Shown: positions 9,901 to 18,646 of the stretch, piece after piece
How the letters are laid out: every line of letters starts with the position of its first letter
How positions within the stretch are numbered: position 1 is the first letter of the stretch
NCBI RefSeq assembly: GCF_000380485.1
Contig: NZ_AQYG01000051.1
Coordinates: forward strand, 124,001-188,000
DNA length: 64,000 nucleotides
Reading direction: 5' to 3'
Source: Jongsikchunia kroppenstedtii DSM 45133
GTDB taxonomy: Bacteria > Actinomycetota > Actinomycetes > Mycobacteriales > Mycobacteriaceae
The notes under the pieces: generated by a model
The model's input: the letters and a program-made list of their open reading frames with translations, nothing else
What the model was told of the DNA's origin: nothing
Databases searched by the model: none
Program-made: the position numbers and the translations under genes

Positions 9901-10293
9901 CACCGGCAGTCCCGCCGACTTCGCGGCGGCGATGGCCGTGGACTTATCACCGGTCAGCCGCAGGATGTCGGCGTCCGGACCGATGAAAGCTATTCCCGCC
10001 GCGGTGCATTCGGCCGCGAGCTGGGGGTTTTCGGAAAGAAATCCGTAACCCGGGTAGACCGCGTCGGCGCCGGCCGACTGAGCCGCGTCGACCACCTCGG
10101 GCACCGAAAGATAGGCCCGCACGGGGCGGCCGCGCTCACCGATCTCATACGACTCATCGGCACTGGTCCGATGATCGGAATGCCTGTCTTCCCAGGGATA
10201 TATCGCGACGGTATCCGCACCGAGCTCATGGGCGGCCCGGATAGCACGTACCGCGATCTCGCCACGATTGGCGATCAGGATCTTGCTGAACAT
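6904..10293 (-). CDS. pyc: Pyruvate carboxylase
   Basis: Biotin-dependent cytosolic enzyme that makes oxaloacetate from pyruvate, bicarbonate and ATP; 1129 aa, normal length. The biotin carboxylase domain starts MFSKILIANRGEIAVRAIRA and contains the ATP-grasp loop GGGGRGMR and FIEMNPRIQVEHTVTE. The carboxyltransferase domain shows TTFRDAHQS, CWGGATYDVA and the metal-site segment HLHTHDT. The C-terminal biotinyl domain has EAMKMES with the biotinylated Lys. The ATG at 10293 overlaps the prpC stop as TGATG. As the last gene of the prp operon it would convert methylcitrate-cycle pyruvate to oxaloacetate, regenerating the PrpC co-substrate. That link is inferred from gene order. Confidence 0.97.
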   Translation of the reverse strand: MFSKILIANRGEIAVRAIRAAHELGADTVAIYPWEDRHSDHRTSADESYEIGERGRPVRAYLSVPEVVDAAQSAGADAVYPGYGFLSENPQLAAECTAAGIAFIGPDADILRLTGDKSTAIAAAKSAGLPVLASTAPSDDVDDLITQTAEMRYPLFVKAVAGGGGRGMRRVEAPEEIAEAVAAASREALSAFGDGTVFIEQAVVEPRHIEVQILADGAGNVIHLFERDCSVQRRHQKVVELAPAPNLDPALRQRICDDAVRFAEAIHYRGAGTVEFLLDATGAYYFIEMNPRIQVEHTVTEEITGVDLVAAQMRIAAGETLDDIGLRQDSIRINGAALQCRITTEDPSAGFRPDTGRITAYRSPGGNGVRLDGAARLGTEVSAHFDSMLVKVTCRGADFEASRRRALRAITEFRIRGVATNIPFLRELLMSNDFRDAKLTTAFIERHPELLAASSSADSGTRLLTYLADVVVNRPHGERPTSLRPRDKLPTLPSGSPASGSRQLLQETGPEEFCRRLRVQNAVAVTDTTFRDAHQSILATRIRTSGLAVAAPAVSALTPQLLSVECWGGATYDVALRFLDEDPWERLDTLRAAMPNLCLQMLLRGDNTVGYEPYPAAVTKAFVQEAAASGIDIFRIFDALNNVDRMRTAIDAVRDCDGPVAEVALCYTGDLSHPGEKLYTLDYYLRLAEQIVEAGAHMLAIKDMAGLLRPAAAITLVNELRSNFDLPVHLHTHDTAGGQLGTYLAAIGAGVDAVDAASAPLSGGTSQPSMSALVAACAGTVRPTELDLDAVCALEPYWEAVRQVYAPFESGIAAPTGRVYKHEIPGGQLSNLRQQAQALGLSHRFEDIEQAYADADRLLGRIIKVTPTSKVVGDLALALVGAGVSADDFAADPSAYDIPDSVIGFLEGELGTPAAGWPEPLRSRALAGRTATNGAAAVTDEQQAALPAGSLERRVSLNHILFPGPARQFYGRRAEFGQLDRLPASLYFYGMHPGEEHRVRLSPGIEVFIELEAISEPDAAGMRTVMFRFNGQHRPVRVLDRSTAADIPRAEKADPTNPLHVAAPYGGVVQPLVGAGDRVDPGGTIATIEAMKMESSIGTQTGGIVERLVISGTVAEVAPGDLIAVMRPA

Positions 10294-11444
10294 CAGACGG
10301 CGACTGCCCGCTGCGGTACGCCCGCGTATTCGGCCAGCGGACGGATGAGCGAGTTGGCCGCGGTCTGCTCCATGATGTGCGCGGTCCACCCGGTGATCCG
10401 GCTCATCACGAAGATCGGGGTGAACATCGGGATGTCGAAGCCCATCAGGTAGTAGGCCGGACCGGTCGGGAAATCCAAATTCGGCTTGATGCCCGTGGCG
10501 TCGCCCATCTCCTTCTCGAGCGCCCCGTAGATTTCGAGCCAGCGCCGATCGCCGTAGTGCTCGGTCATCTCGACGAAGGACGCCTTCATCGTCGGCACCC
10601 GCGAGTCGCCGTTCTTGTAGACCCGGTGACCGAAGCCCATGACGACATCCTTGCGAGAAAGCTTGTCGCGCATCCATTCCCGTGCGGTGTCTGCGACCGA
10701 TCGGCTCGGGTCGGCCTGATGCAGAGCCTCGATGGTCAGCATGTCATGCATGACGGCCTCGTTCGCGCCGCCATGCAGCGACCCCTTGAGGGCGCCGATG
10801 GCCGCGGTGACCGCGCTGTAGATGTCCGAACGGGTGGAGGTGACGACCCGAGCCGCGAAGGTCGACGCGTTGAAACTGTGCTCCGCGTACAGGATCATCG
10901 AGCTGTTGAATGCCTTGACGACGGCCGGGTCGGGCACCTCGCCGAAGCACATCCGCAGGAAGTTCTCCGAGTAGCCGAGGTGGCTGTGCGGCGCAATGGG
11001 ATCCAGTCCCTGCCTGCGACGCATGTCGGCGGCGACCACCGTCGGCAGCACCGCGAACATCCGCAGCGCTTTGGCGAAATTCGCCGACTCGCTGGGATCG
11101 TCCTCTTCGTCGTCCTCGGCGCCCAGATAGCTGATCGCGGTCCGCACGACGTCCATCGGGTGACAGGTCTCGGGCAGGTGTCCCAGCAGCGACGCCAGCG
11201 AGCGCGGCACGCGCCGCGACGCCCGCTCCCGCTCACAGAGCAGCGCCAACTGCTGCGGGCTCGGTAATTCGCCATGCCAGAGCAGGTATGCGACCTGCTC
11301 GAAGCTGCAATGCTCCGTGAGATCCTGCACCGGATAGCCGCGGTAGGTCAGCGTGTTGGTCTCGGCGAAGACCTTGGAGATGGTGCTGGTGTCGGCGACG
11401 ACGCCGGCCAAGCCCTTCTTGATGGGTGCTTCGGTGGTCGTCAT
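10293..11444 (-). CDS. prpC: 2-methylcitrate synthase
   Basis: Citrate synthase-family enzyme (383 aa) condensing propionyl-CoA with oxaloacetate to 2-methylcitrate. The start MTTTEAPIKKGLAGVVADTS with TLTYRGYPVQDL is typical of PrpC/type II-like citrate synthases. Active-site segments visible are SLHGGANEAV and GFGHRVYKNGDSR, and the CoA/substrate region is near the C-terminus. The ATG at 11444 overlaps the prpB stop as ATGA, and its own stop overlaps the pyc start. Methylcitrate rather than citrate synthase activity is assigned from the prpD and prpB neighbours; side activity with acetyl-CoA is common in this family. Confidence 0.95.
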   Translation of the reverse strand: MTTTEAPIKKGLAGVVADTSTISKVFAETNTLTYRGYPVQDLTEHCSFEQVAYLLWHGELPSPQQLALLCERERASRRVPRSLASLLGHLPETCHPMDVVRTAISYLGAEDDEEDDPSESANFAKALRMFAVLPTVVAADMRRRQGLDPIAPHSHLGYSENFLRMCFGEVPDPAVVKAFNSSMILYAEHSFNASTFAARVVTSTRSDIYSAVTAAIGALKGSLHGGANEAVMHDMLTIEALHQADPSRSVADTAREWMRDKLSRKDVVMGFGHRVYKNGDSRVPTMKASFVEMTEHYGDRRWLEIYGALEKEMGDATGIKPNLDFPTGPAYYLMGFDIPMFTPIFVMSRITGWTAHIMEQTAANSLIRPLAEYAGVPQRAVAV

Positions 11445-12355
11445 GCCCCGGCCTCCAGTTGGAAGTTGAACAGTGATTGGTCGAAGTCGTTGTAGCGCTG
11501 GTAGTTCAGGCGTTCGTACAGTTCGCTGCGATGCTGCATCTGGTCCAGCAGCGCCTCCTGGGTGCCGGACTCGCGGATCTCCACAAGGCCCTGCTCGGCG
11601 GCGAACATCGCCAAGCGCAGCGTGGTGACCGGGTAGATCACCGCGTTGAACCCGATGTCCTGCAACCGCTTTGCCGGGATCAGCTTCGACTTGCCGAACT
11701 CCGTCATGTTCGCCAGCAGGGGAACATCCACCGCCGCACGGAAGGCCGCGAACTCCGATTCGTCGGCGAGCGCCTCGGTGAAGATGAGGTCGGCGCCGGC
11801 GTCCCGGTAGGCCTTGGCGCGCTGGATCGCGGCGCCGAGACTCTCGACACCGCGCGCATCGGTGCGCGCACAGATCACGAAATTGTTGTCCCGCCGCGCG
11901 TCGACCGCGGCGCGAATCCGCTGCACCATCACGTCCGTCGGCACCACGGCCTTGCCGTCGAGATGGCCGCAACGCTTGGGGTTGACCTGATCCTCCAGGT
12001 GGAGGCCGGCCAGCCCCGCATCCTCCAGGAACGACACCGTGCGCGCGGCCGACATCGGCTCACCGAATCCGGTGTCGGCGTCGATGAGGGCGGGAAGCTC
12101 TGTCGCCCTGGCGATCTGCCGACCGCGTTCGGTCACCTCGGAGAGCGTCGTGAGCCCGATGTCGGGCAGTCCGAGATCGGCCGAGATCACCGCGCCCGAG
12201 ATGTACACCCCCTCGAAGCCGGCCCGCTCGACGGACTTGGCCACGAGCGGCGAGAACGCGCCCGGCAGCTGCTGAATCACGCCAGATGCCAGACCTTTTC
12301 GGAACGCGACGCGCTTTTCTTCCGGCGTCGCGACCGATGACAGCAGTCCACTCAT
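11441..12355 (-). CDS. prpB: 2-methylisocitrate lyase
   Basis: Isocitrate lyase/PEP mutase-superfamily enzyme (304 aa) that cleaves 2-methylisocitrate to pyruvate and succinate. The Mg-binding segment DADTGFGEP and the catalytic loop KRCGH are both present. Length is normal for PrpB. The start overlaps the prpD stop by one base (TGATG) and the stop overlaps the prpC start (ATGA), so it is an interior gene of a tightly coupled operon. M. tuberculosis lacks a dedicated prpB and uses Icl instead, so a dedicated lyase here separates this organism from that species. Confidence 0.96.
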   Translation of the reverse strand: MSGLLSSVATPEEKRVAFRKGLASGVIQQLPGAFSPLVAKSVERAGFEGVYISGAVISADLGLPDIGLTTLSEVTERGRQIARATELPALIDADTGFGEPMSAARTVSFLEDAGLAGLHLEDQVNPKRCGHLDGKAVVPTDVMVQRIRAAVDARRDNNFVICARTDARGVESLGAAIQRAKAYRDAGADLIFTEALADESEFAAFRAAVDVPLLANMTEFGKSKLIPAKRLQDIGFNAVIYPVTTLRLAMFAAEQGLVEIRESGTQEALLDQMQHRSELYERLNYQRYNDFDQSLFNFQLEAGA

Positions 12356-13857
12356 CAGAACAGTCCTTCCGGCAGCTTCGGCGCAGTGGCGAGAACGTCA
12401 TCGCGCACCGCGACGGTCAGCTGCTCGAGCTCGCCCGGAGCCAACGACCGCAGGTTCGCCGCCGCGGCCAGGAACCGCTCCTGTTCGGCATCGTCGACGA
12501 CGCCCTCGGCCAGCACCCGGAACTTGTTGACGTACTGCTCACGCGCGAACGGCCGGGCGCCCAGCGGATGCGCATCGGCGACCGCCAGCTCGTCCTCGAT
12601 GGTCTCGCCGCTCTTGAGGGTGACGACGGCACGCGCGCCGAACGCCTTCTCCGCGGGGTCGGTCGAGTGGTAACGACGCGTCCACTCGGGATCCTCGACC
12701 GTCGAGATCTTGTTCCACAGCTCGACCGTGTCGGGGCGCTGCGCGCGCTCGGGCGCATAGGACTTCTGGTGATGCCAGGTGCCGTCCTGCAACGCGACCG
12801 CGAAGATGTACATCACCGAGTGATCGAGGGTCTCGCGCGAGGCCGTCGGGTCGAACTTCTGCGGATCGTTCGATCCGGTACCGATCACCACGTGGGTGTG
12901 GTTGCTGGTGTGGAGGACGATCGAGGCGATCTGGTCGAGATCCCCGATGCGGTCCCGCATCCGCCGGGCCAGATCGATCGGGGCCTGGCTCTGATACTCG
13001 GCCGAATGCTCCTTGGTGTACGAGTCCAGGATCGCGCGTTTGGCCTCGCCCGGGCCCGGCAGCGGCACCCGGTAGCGGGCTTCGGGGCCGTCCAGCATCC
13101 ACGCGATGACGCCGTCCTCGCCCTCCCAGATCGGGGCCGGCGAGCCCTCGCCGCGCATCGCCCGGTCGACCGACTCGATGGCGACCTTGCCGGCCCATGC
13201 GGGGGCGTACGCCTTCCAGCTCGAGATCAGGCCCTTGCGGGACTGTCGAGTGGCCGTGGTGAGGTGCAGGGCCTGACCGATCGCCTGATAGATCGTGGGG
13301 ACGTCCAGGTCGAGCAAGGTGCCGATACCGGCCGCCGCGCTCGGTCCCAGGTGCGCGACATGATCGATCTTGTTGCCGTGCAGGCAGATCGCCTTCACGA
13401 GATCGATCTGGATCTCGTAGGCGGTGGCCAGGCCGCGGACCAGTTGCTCGCCACCGATTCCCTTGTGCTGGGCGGCTGCCAACACGGGCGGGATGTTGTC
13501 GCCGGGGTGCGAGTACTCGGCCGCCAGGAAGGTGTCGTGGAAGTCCAGCTCGCGGACGGCGACGCCGTTGGCCCAGGCGGCCCATTCCGGCGAGAACCGG
13601 CCGGGGACGCCGAACACGGTCGCGCCCGGCTTATACGGATGGGTCAGCGCCTGCTGCCGGGCGGCGGTCACGGGGCGACGGATGACCGAAGCGGCCGAGA
13701 CCGCGGCGTTGTCGATGACGCGGTTGATGATCATCTCGGCGGTGTCGTCACCGACCGCCACGGGGTCGGCGGCGACCTCAGCGATCTTCCAGGCGAGATG
13801 TTCGGTGGTCGGGAACTCTTCGGCCGACCGGCGGGTACGTACGTCATGGATCTGCAT
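12355..13857 (-). CDS. prpD: 2-methylcitrate dehydratase
   Basis: MmgE/PrpD-family dehydratase (500 aa) that turns 2-methylcitrate into 2-methylaconitate in the methylcitrate cycle. The ATG at 13857 ([15 protein letters not shown]) matches the N-terminus and length of mycobacterial PrpD. The family signatures [21 protein letters not shown] and [15 protein letters not shown] are visible. It is the first gene of the prpD-prpB-prpC-pyc operon and diverges from prpR across about 110 bases that contain PrpR-type operator boxes, so propionyl-CoA-dependent control by PrpR is expected. Confidence 0.96.
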   Translation of the reverse strand: MQIHDVRTRRSAEEFPTTEHLAWKIAEVAADPVAVGDDTAEMIINRVIDNAAVSAASVIRRPVTAARQQALTHPYKPGATVFGVPGRFSPEWAAWANGVAVRELDFHDTFLAAEYSHPGDNIPPVLAAAQHKGIGGEQLVRGLATAYEIQIDLVKAICLHGNKIDHVAHLGPSAAAGIGTLLDLDVPTIYQAIGQALHLTTATRQSRKGLISSWKAYAPAWAGKVAIESVDRAMRGEGSPAPIWEGEDGVIAWMLDGPEARYRVPLPGPGEAKRAILDSYTKEHSAEYQSQAPIDLARRMRDRIGDLDQIASIVLHTSNHTHVVIGTGSNDPQKFDPTASRETLDHSVMYIFAVALQDGTWHHQKSYAPERAQRPDTVELWNKISTVEDPEWTRRYHSTDPAEKAFGARAVVTLKSGETIEDELAVADAHPLGARPFAREQYVNKFRVLAEGVVDDAEQERFLAAAANLRSLAPGELEQLTVAVRDDVLATAPKLPEGLF

Positions 13858-13896
13858 GATTTGCACGTTACGCAGCGCGCAAGATCCGGGAAACCC

Positions 13897-13942
13897 GTTG
13901 CAAATGCGTATTCCAGCGTATTTTCGCCAAGCATTTTGCAAA
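13897..13942. promoter_or_regulatory. PrpR operator boxes between prpD and prpR
   Basis: A perfect TTTGCAAA palindrome at 13935-13942 and a 7-of-8 match GTTGCAAA at 13897-13904 lie 38 bases apart in the divergent promoter. TTTGCAAA is the reported core recognised by mycobacterial PrpR and resembles the RamB site of corynebacteria. The perfect box overlaps the likely -35 region of prpR, and the second lies about 40 bases upstream of the prpD start. This fits autoregulation plus control of the operon. Confidence 0.8.
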
Positions 13943-13955
13943 CGTTGTGGACGCG

Positions 13956-13961
13956 TATTCT
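13956..13961 (+). promoter_or_regulatory. -10 element of prpR
   Basis: TATTCT ends six bases before the prpR ATG at 13968, and no Shine-Dalgarno sequence lies between. This spacing puts the transcription start at or next to the A of the ATG, so the mRNA is probably leaderless. Confidence 0.5.
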
Positions 13962-13967
13962 GAGACA

Positions 13968-15329
13968 ATGGCCAAGACGTTCATCGGCGCCCGATTGCGA
14001 CGGTTGCGCGCCGAACAGTCGTTGTCACAGGCGCAGCTGGCCCGCTCCGTCGGCCTGTCGACCAGCTACGTCAACCAGCTCGAGAACGACCAGCGTCCGG
14101 CGACCGTCCCCGTGCTGATGAAGCTGACCGCCGCGTTCGAGGTCGACCTGCATTACTTCGCCGCGGATTCGGATGCGCGCCTGCTCGCCGATCTGACTCA
14201 GTTCTTCCATGAACATCCCGAACTGGGCAACACCGCGGACGCCGACATCGAGGAGCTGGTCTCCCGCATGCCGTCGGTGGCCCGCACACTGTTGACGTTG
14301 AGCCGCAACCAGATTCGACCCGATGCCGAGCAGACCACCGCCTTCGAACAGGTCCGCGATCTGTTCTACGACCGCGACAACCACATCGGCCCGCTCGACG
14401 ATGCCGCCGAGGAACTGTTCACCGATGCGGGCCTTGCCGTCGGCGGCCTCGACATCCAGCTGGCCGACCTGCTGCGTTCCCGCTACGACATCACCACCGC
14501 GATCGAACCCGCGCCGCGCGGCGACTCGACGACGCGCCGCCGCTACGACCCGCGGTCCCGGGTGCTGACGCTTGCCCAGCACCTGCAGCCCGGCCAGCGC
14601 GCGTTCGAACTCGCCACCCAGCTCGCCTATCTGAGCCAGTCGGAGCTGATCGAACGCGAAATCTCCGCGGCGCGCGGACTCGCCCCGTCGTCGCTGTCGG
14701 TGGCGCGGGTCGGTCTGGCGAACTACTTCGCGGGCGCGCTGGTTCTTCCCTATGGCCGGTTCCTGGCCGCCGCCGAGTCGGCTCGCTATGACATTGACAC
14801 CCTCTGCCGTGAGTTCGAGGTGGGCTTCGAGACCGTGTGCCACCGGTTGTCGACCCTGCAGCGTTCCGGCCAGCGCGGCGTGCCGTTCTTCTTCATCCGT
14901 ACCGACCGGGCCGGCAACATCTCGAAACGGCAGTCGGCCACCGCCTTCCACTTCTCCCGGGTCGGCGGCAGTTGTCCGCTGTGGGTGATTCACGAGGCGT
15001 TCTCGACACCGGGCCGGCTACGCAGGCAGGTAGCGGAGATGCCGGACGGGCGGACCTATCTATGGGTGGCCCGGACCACCACCCCGTCCGGCAGCAGCTT
15101 TCTCAAGCCGGAGAAGACCTTCTCCATCGGTCTCGGCTGCGACATCGTCCATGCCCGCAAGCTGATCTATTCGGTCGGCCTCGATATCAGCGACCGGTCG
15201 ACCGTGGTGCCCATCGGTCCCGGCTGCAAGACCTGCGAACGCAACGACTGCCCGCAGCGCGCCTTCCCGCAGCTGCATCATCCGATCGCGGTATCCGACG
15301 ACCTCAGCAGTACGCTTCCGTACTCCTGA
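13968..15329 (+). CDS. prpR: Short-chain acyl-CoA-responsive regulator PrpR
   Basis: XRE-type helix-turn-helix (about residues 8-62; [20 protein letters not shown]) followed by the ScfR/DUF2083-type acyl-CoA-sensing region. The C-terminal cysteine cluster is [12 protein letters not shown] near residues 424-435, corresponding to the Fe-S site reported for M. tuberculosis PrpR. Length is 453 aa. The ATG at 13968 follows a -10 hexamer directly; an in-frame GTG at 13947 is less likely. In mycobacteria PrpR activates the methylcitrate and glyoxylate genes in response to propionyl-CoA. Here it diverges from prpDBC-pyc. Confidence 0.93.
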   Translation: MAKTFIGARLRRLRAEQSLSQAQLARSVGLSTSYVNQLENDQRPATVPVLMKLTAAFEVDLHYFAADSDARLLADLTQFFHEHPELGNTADADIEELVSRMPSVARTLLTLSRNQIRPDAEQTTAFEQVRDLFYDRDNHIGPLDDAAEELFTDAGLAVGGLDIQLADLLRSRYDITTAIEPAPRGDSTTRRRYDPRSRVLTLAQHLQPGQRAFELATQLAYLSQSELIEREISAARGLAPSSLSVARVGLANYFAGALVLPYGRFLAAAESARYDIDTLCREFEVGFETVCHRLSTLQRSGQRGVPFFFIRTDRAGNISKRQSATAFHFSRVGGSCPLWVIHEAFSTPGRLRRQVAEMPDGRTYLWVARTTTPSGSSFLKPEKTFSIGLGCDIVHARKLIYSVGLDISDRSTVVPIGPGCKTCERNDCPQRAFPQLHHPIAVSDDLSSTLPYS

Positions 15330-15349
15330 TAGCTACAGCGCTCCCACGA

Positions 15350-16526
15350 CTACAGTGCCTGACGATTACAGGTCTGCGGCGCCGGCGGTCGCTCGCCGGA
15401 CTGTCTCGACAGCACGATGCCGGCGATGGTGACCGCGCCGACCGTCAGCACTGCCCCGAGCAGCATCGCCGACGCCTCCCCCGGTCTGAGCAGATGCAGC
15501 TGTTCGCCCAGCGCCGCCGCGCCGATGGGCACGCCGAGCTGTCCGCTGGCCAGCACCGATACCAGCGGCGGCTGTCGCAGCAATACCGGAACCAGATGGG
15601 CGGCCAGCGCCCCCGCGCCCAGCGCCACGCCGACCCCGATCATCGCCGGGTGGGTACCCAGCTCCCGCAGGTTGATCGAGGCGCCGAGCCAGACGAAGAA
15701 GAGTGGCCCGAAGAAGCCGTCGGCGACCGCGAACAGCTGACTCGCCAAACGCTGCGGTTCGCCGATCGCCGCCACGGCCAGCCCGCAGCCGAAGCCCGCC
15801 AGCATGATGGACACATGGGTCCAGGTCGCCAACGCGGCGACCGCGAACACCAGCACCAGGCTGATCCGCAGCTCCAGTTCCAGCTTCCGCCGCGTCGACA
15901 GAACGTCGAGCCGGTCGAACCGGCCGGCTTTCTGGATCCAGCGCAGCACCAGGTAGATGGCCATACAGGCGACGATGACCGCGCACGCCCCCAGCGCAGC
16001 GCGGCCGGCGTGCTTCGGATCGATCGCCAGCGGCAGCGCCACGATGCAGATCGTGTCGGCCAGGGCGACCTGCGGAACCATCCGCAGGACCGCATCCCCG
16101 GACAGTCCCAGCGAATCCACCACCGGCAGCACCAGCGCCGCCGACGAGGAGGCCATCAGCACCGCATAGAGCACTGCGTGACCGGTACCGAACGCGGTGG
16201 CGATGGCGACGCCGAGCGCCGCGGGCGGCCGCCGCAACCAGGACGAGCCGGATCGTGCCCGATTTGAGGCCGCCGATCACCCCCGGATCGCGCAGCGGAA
16301 CATGCGTTCCGGCGACGAACATGACCAGAGCGAATCCGACATCGGCAAGAAACGTGAAGGTCGCGTCGCCGGTATGCAGAACGTCGAAGCCGGTGCGCCC
16401 GAAGACCGCGCCCGCGGCCAGCTCGCCGATGACGATCGGCATGGTGAGCCGCCTCGGCACCGCCAGCAGCGGTCCGGCCAGTCCCAGCACCACTACCAGC
16501 GCCAACGTCTCGAACGACATCTTCAT
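15350..16526 (-). pseudogene. Kef-type cation/proton antiporter, frameshifted
   Basis: CPA2-family monovalent cation:proton antiporter of roughly 390 residues, split between two frames. The N-terminal part reads MKMSFETLALVVVLGLAGPL through FALVMFVAGTHVPLRDPGVI and ends in LVLVAAAAR. The rest continues in another frame as AALGVAIATAFGTGHAVL, with TM segments to PAPQTCNRQAL. Removing one C from the GCCGCCCGCG run near 16220-16226 restores a continuous reading, so a single-base insertion is the simplest explanation. It is either a recent loss-of-function mutation or a sequencing error; the rest looks intact and under selection. No good Shine-Dalgarno precedes the ATG at 16526. Confidence 0.8.
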
Positions 16527-16616
16527 AGCGTGCCATCGGCAACCGGCGGACACCCGCGAAATCTCGCAGGGTGACTGAGGAGTGCGTATCGGCGACCGCC
16601 CGGAAATGTTACCAAA

Positions 16617-16632
16617 TGTGACGCGCATCACA
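16617..16632. promoter_or_regulatory. CRP/GlxR-type binding site
   Basis: TGTGACGCGCATCACA is a perfect TGTGA-N6-TCACA dyad, the consensus of cAMP receptor proteins, called GlxR or Crp in this order. It lies 91 bases upstream of the antiporter start on one side and about 140 bases upstream of ectA on the other, so it could serve either. The remainder of 16527-16773 is comparatively AT-rich promoter sequence without a coding frame. Confidence 0.6.
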
Positions 16633-16756
16633 TTCACTATCTGGCCACTGCAAACACCCGGTTCATTCGCCTCATTCACGGTCGTCGGTGGAAATCAGAC
16701 ACCCCTTGTGCCTACGGTCGAATGACGCGGAACGCAGCTCATACGAAACTGATTGG

Positions 16757-16762
16757 TACAAT
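16757..16762 (+). promoter_or_regulatory. -10 element of the ectoine operon
   Basis: TACAAT closely matches the vegetative -10 consensus and lies 11 bases before the TTG start of ectA, leaving only a few bases of 5' leader. No clear -35 is seen 17 bases upstream, so an activator or alternative sigma factor may be needed. Confidence 0.4.
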
Positions 16763-16773
16763 GGTGATCTACT

Positions 16774-17355
16774 TTGAACGACGACAGCACGCCCGTGCAG
16801 GGCGACATAGCTCTGACTCATCCCACCGCCGCCGACGGCGCTGATCTCTACCGAATCGCTCGCGATTCACAGACCCTTGATCTCAACTCGTCGTACTCAT
16901 ACGTGTTGTGGTGCAACGATTTCGGCGAGAGCTCCGTGGTCGCCAGGTCCGGCGGCGAGGTGGTCGGCTTCATCACCGGCTACCGGCGGCCGACCCAGAC
17001 CCTGATGATCTGGCAGGTCGCCGTGGACGCCCGTTTCCGGCGGCGCGGCTTGGGACTGACTATGCTCGAATGGCTCGCCGACGCGGCCGCGCGATACGAA
17101 CCGCGTGAGCTGATCGTCGAAACCACTGTGGCGCCGGACAATGCCGCCTCGCGCGCGATGTTCGCCAAGTTCGCCGAACGGCGCGCCATGGACCTGGAAG
17201 AACTACCCGGGTTCGGTGCGGAACTGTTCCCGGATGACCACGAGCCCGAACCGCTGCTCCGCATGACACCCGTCGCGAGGCCATTGACTGCGACGGATTC
17301 CGAGACCATCGATTCCACGACAACTACAACAGTCCAAGGGACACAACATGTCTGA
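16774..17355 (+). CDS. ectA: L-2,4-diaminobutyrate acetyltransferase
   Basis: GNAT-fold enzyme (193 aa) that acetylates L-2,4-diaminobutyrate to N-gamma-acetyl-diaminobutyrate, the second step of ectoine synthesis. The segments LDLNSSYSYVLWCNDFGESS, TLMIWQVAVD, FRRRGLGLTML and TVAPDNAASRAMF are characteristic of EctA. The TTG at 16774 gives the best fit to the family N-terminus; a GTG at 16795 is an alternative. Its 3' end overlaps ectB by eight bases. The last 20 or so residues are Thr-rich and poorly conserved. Confidence 0.93.
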   Translation: MNDDSTPVQGDIALTHPTAADGADLYRIARDSQTLDLNSSYSYVLWCNDFGESSVVARSGGEVVGFITGYRRPTQTLMIWQVAVDARFRRRGLGLTMLEWLADAAARYEPRELIVETTVAPDNAASRAMFAKFAERRAMDLEELPGFGAELFPDDHEPEPLLRMTPVARPLTATDSETIDSTTTTTVQGTQHV

Positions 17356-18646
17356 TAGTGCTCTGATCACACCGACCCTGCCCGACGTCATCGAGCGTCG
17401 CGAATCCCGGGTCCGCAGCTATTGCCGGAACTGGCCGACGACCTTCGTCTCGGCGTCGGGATCGTGGATGGTCGACAACCGCGCCGACCGCTACCTCGAC
17501 TTCTTCTCCGGAGCCGGCGCACTCAACTACGGGCATAACAACCCGCTGCTCAAGGCCGAGCTGGTGGACTACCTCGTGTCCGACGGCGTACTGCACGGGC
17601 TCGATATGGCGACGGCGGCCAAGGCCGAGTTCCTCGAAGAATTCGAGAACACGATCCTGACCCCGCGCGGACTGGACTACAAGATTCAGTTCCCGGGCCC
17701 GACCGGCACCAATGCGGTCGAGGCGGCGCTCAAGCTGGCCCGCAACATAACCGGCCGCGAAGCGATCATAAGCTTCACCAACGCCTTCCACGGTATGACG
17801 CTGGGCTCGCTCGCCGTGACGGGCAACTCGATGAAGCGTGCCGGCGCCGGCGTCCCGCTGGTGCACTCGACGCCGATGCCCTACGACGGCTACTTCGACG
17901 GCGCCACCGAGGACTTCCACTGGATGGAGAAGGCGCTCGACGACGAGGGCGGCGGCCTCAACCGGCCCGCCGCGGTGATCGTCGAGACCGTGCAGGGCGA
18001 GGGCGGCGTGAATGTCGCACGCGCCGAGTGGCTTCGGTCCCTGCAGAAGCTGTGCCGCGACCGTGAGATCCTGCTCATCGTCGACGACGTGCAGATGGGC
18101 TGCGGCCGGACCGGATCGTTCTTCTCCTTCGAGGAGGCTGGAATCGAGCCGGATATCGTCACGCTGTCCAAGTCGATCAGCGGCTACGGCCTGCCCATGG
18201 CGCTCACCCTCATCCGCCCGCATCTGGACCTGTGGTCGCCCGGCGAGCACAACGGCACCTTCCGCGGCAACAACGCCGCCTTCGTCACCGCCCGCGCCGC
18301 GCTCGAACACTTCTGGCGCACCGACGAATTCAGCACCGCCGTGCAGCGCAAGGGTGCGCTGCTGCACAGTCTGCTCAGCGAACTCGCGCACACCGACGAC
18401 AAGATCTCCGTCCGCGGACGCGGCATGGTGCAGGGCATCGTCTTCGAAGAACCCGGTCGCGCCAAGGAGGTCTGCCGGCATGCGTTCGCCCGCGGCGTCC
18501 TCGCCGAGACGTCGGGCCCCAAGGACGAAGTGGTCAAACTGCTTCCGGCCCTGACCATGTCCGACGAACAGCTGCACATGGGTGTCTCGATCATCGCCTC
18601 CGCGATGACCGAGACCGCCAAGACGGGAGAGGTGACCGCCCAGTGA
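17348..18646 (+). CDS. ectB: Diaminobutyrate-2-oxoglutarate transaminase
   Basis: Class III PLP aminotransferase (432 aa) that makes L-2,4-diaminobutyrate from aspartate semialdehyde and glutamate, the first committed step to ectoine. The N-terminus has the EctB hallmark RESRVRSYCRNWPTTF and LDFFSGAGALNYGHNNP. The PLP-binding Lys lies in TLSKSISGYGLPMAL. The ATG at 17348 is preceded by AAGGGACACAAC and overlaps ectA. Its stop overlaps the ectC start as GTGA. Confidence 0.97.
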   Translation: MSDSALITPTLPDVIERRESRVRSYCRNWPTTFVSASGSWMVDNRADRYLDFFSGAGALNYGHNNPLLKAELVDYLVSDGVLHGLDMATAAKAEFLEEFENTILTPRGLDYKIQFPGPTGTNAVEAALKLARNITGREAIISFTNAFHGMTLGSLAVTGNSMKRAGAGVPLVHSTPMPYDGYFDGATEDFHWMEKALDDEGGGLNRPAAVIVETVQGEGGVNVARAEWLRSLQKLCRDREILLIVDDVQMGCGRTGSFFSFEEAGIEPDIVTLSKSISGYGLPMALTLIRPHLDLWSPGEHNGTFRGNNAAFVTARAALEHFWRTDEFSTAVQRKGALLHSLLSELAHTDDKISVRGRGMVQGIVFEEPGRAKEVCRHAFARGVLAETSGPKDEVVKLLPALTMSDEQLHMGVSIIASAMTETAKTGEVTAQ

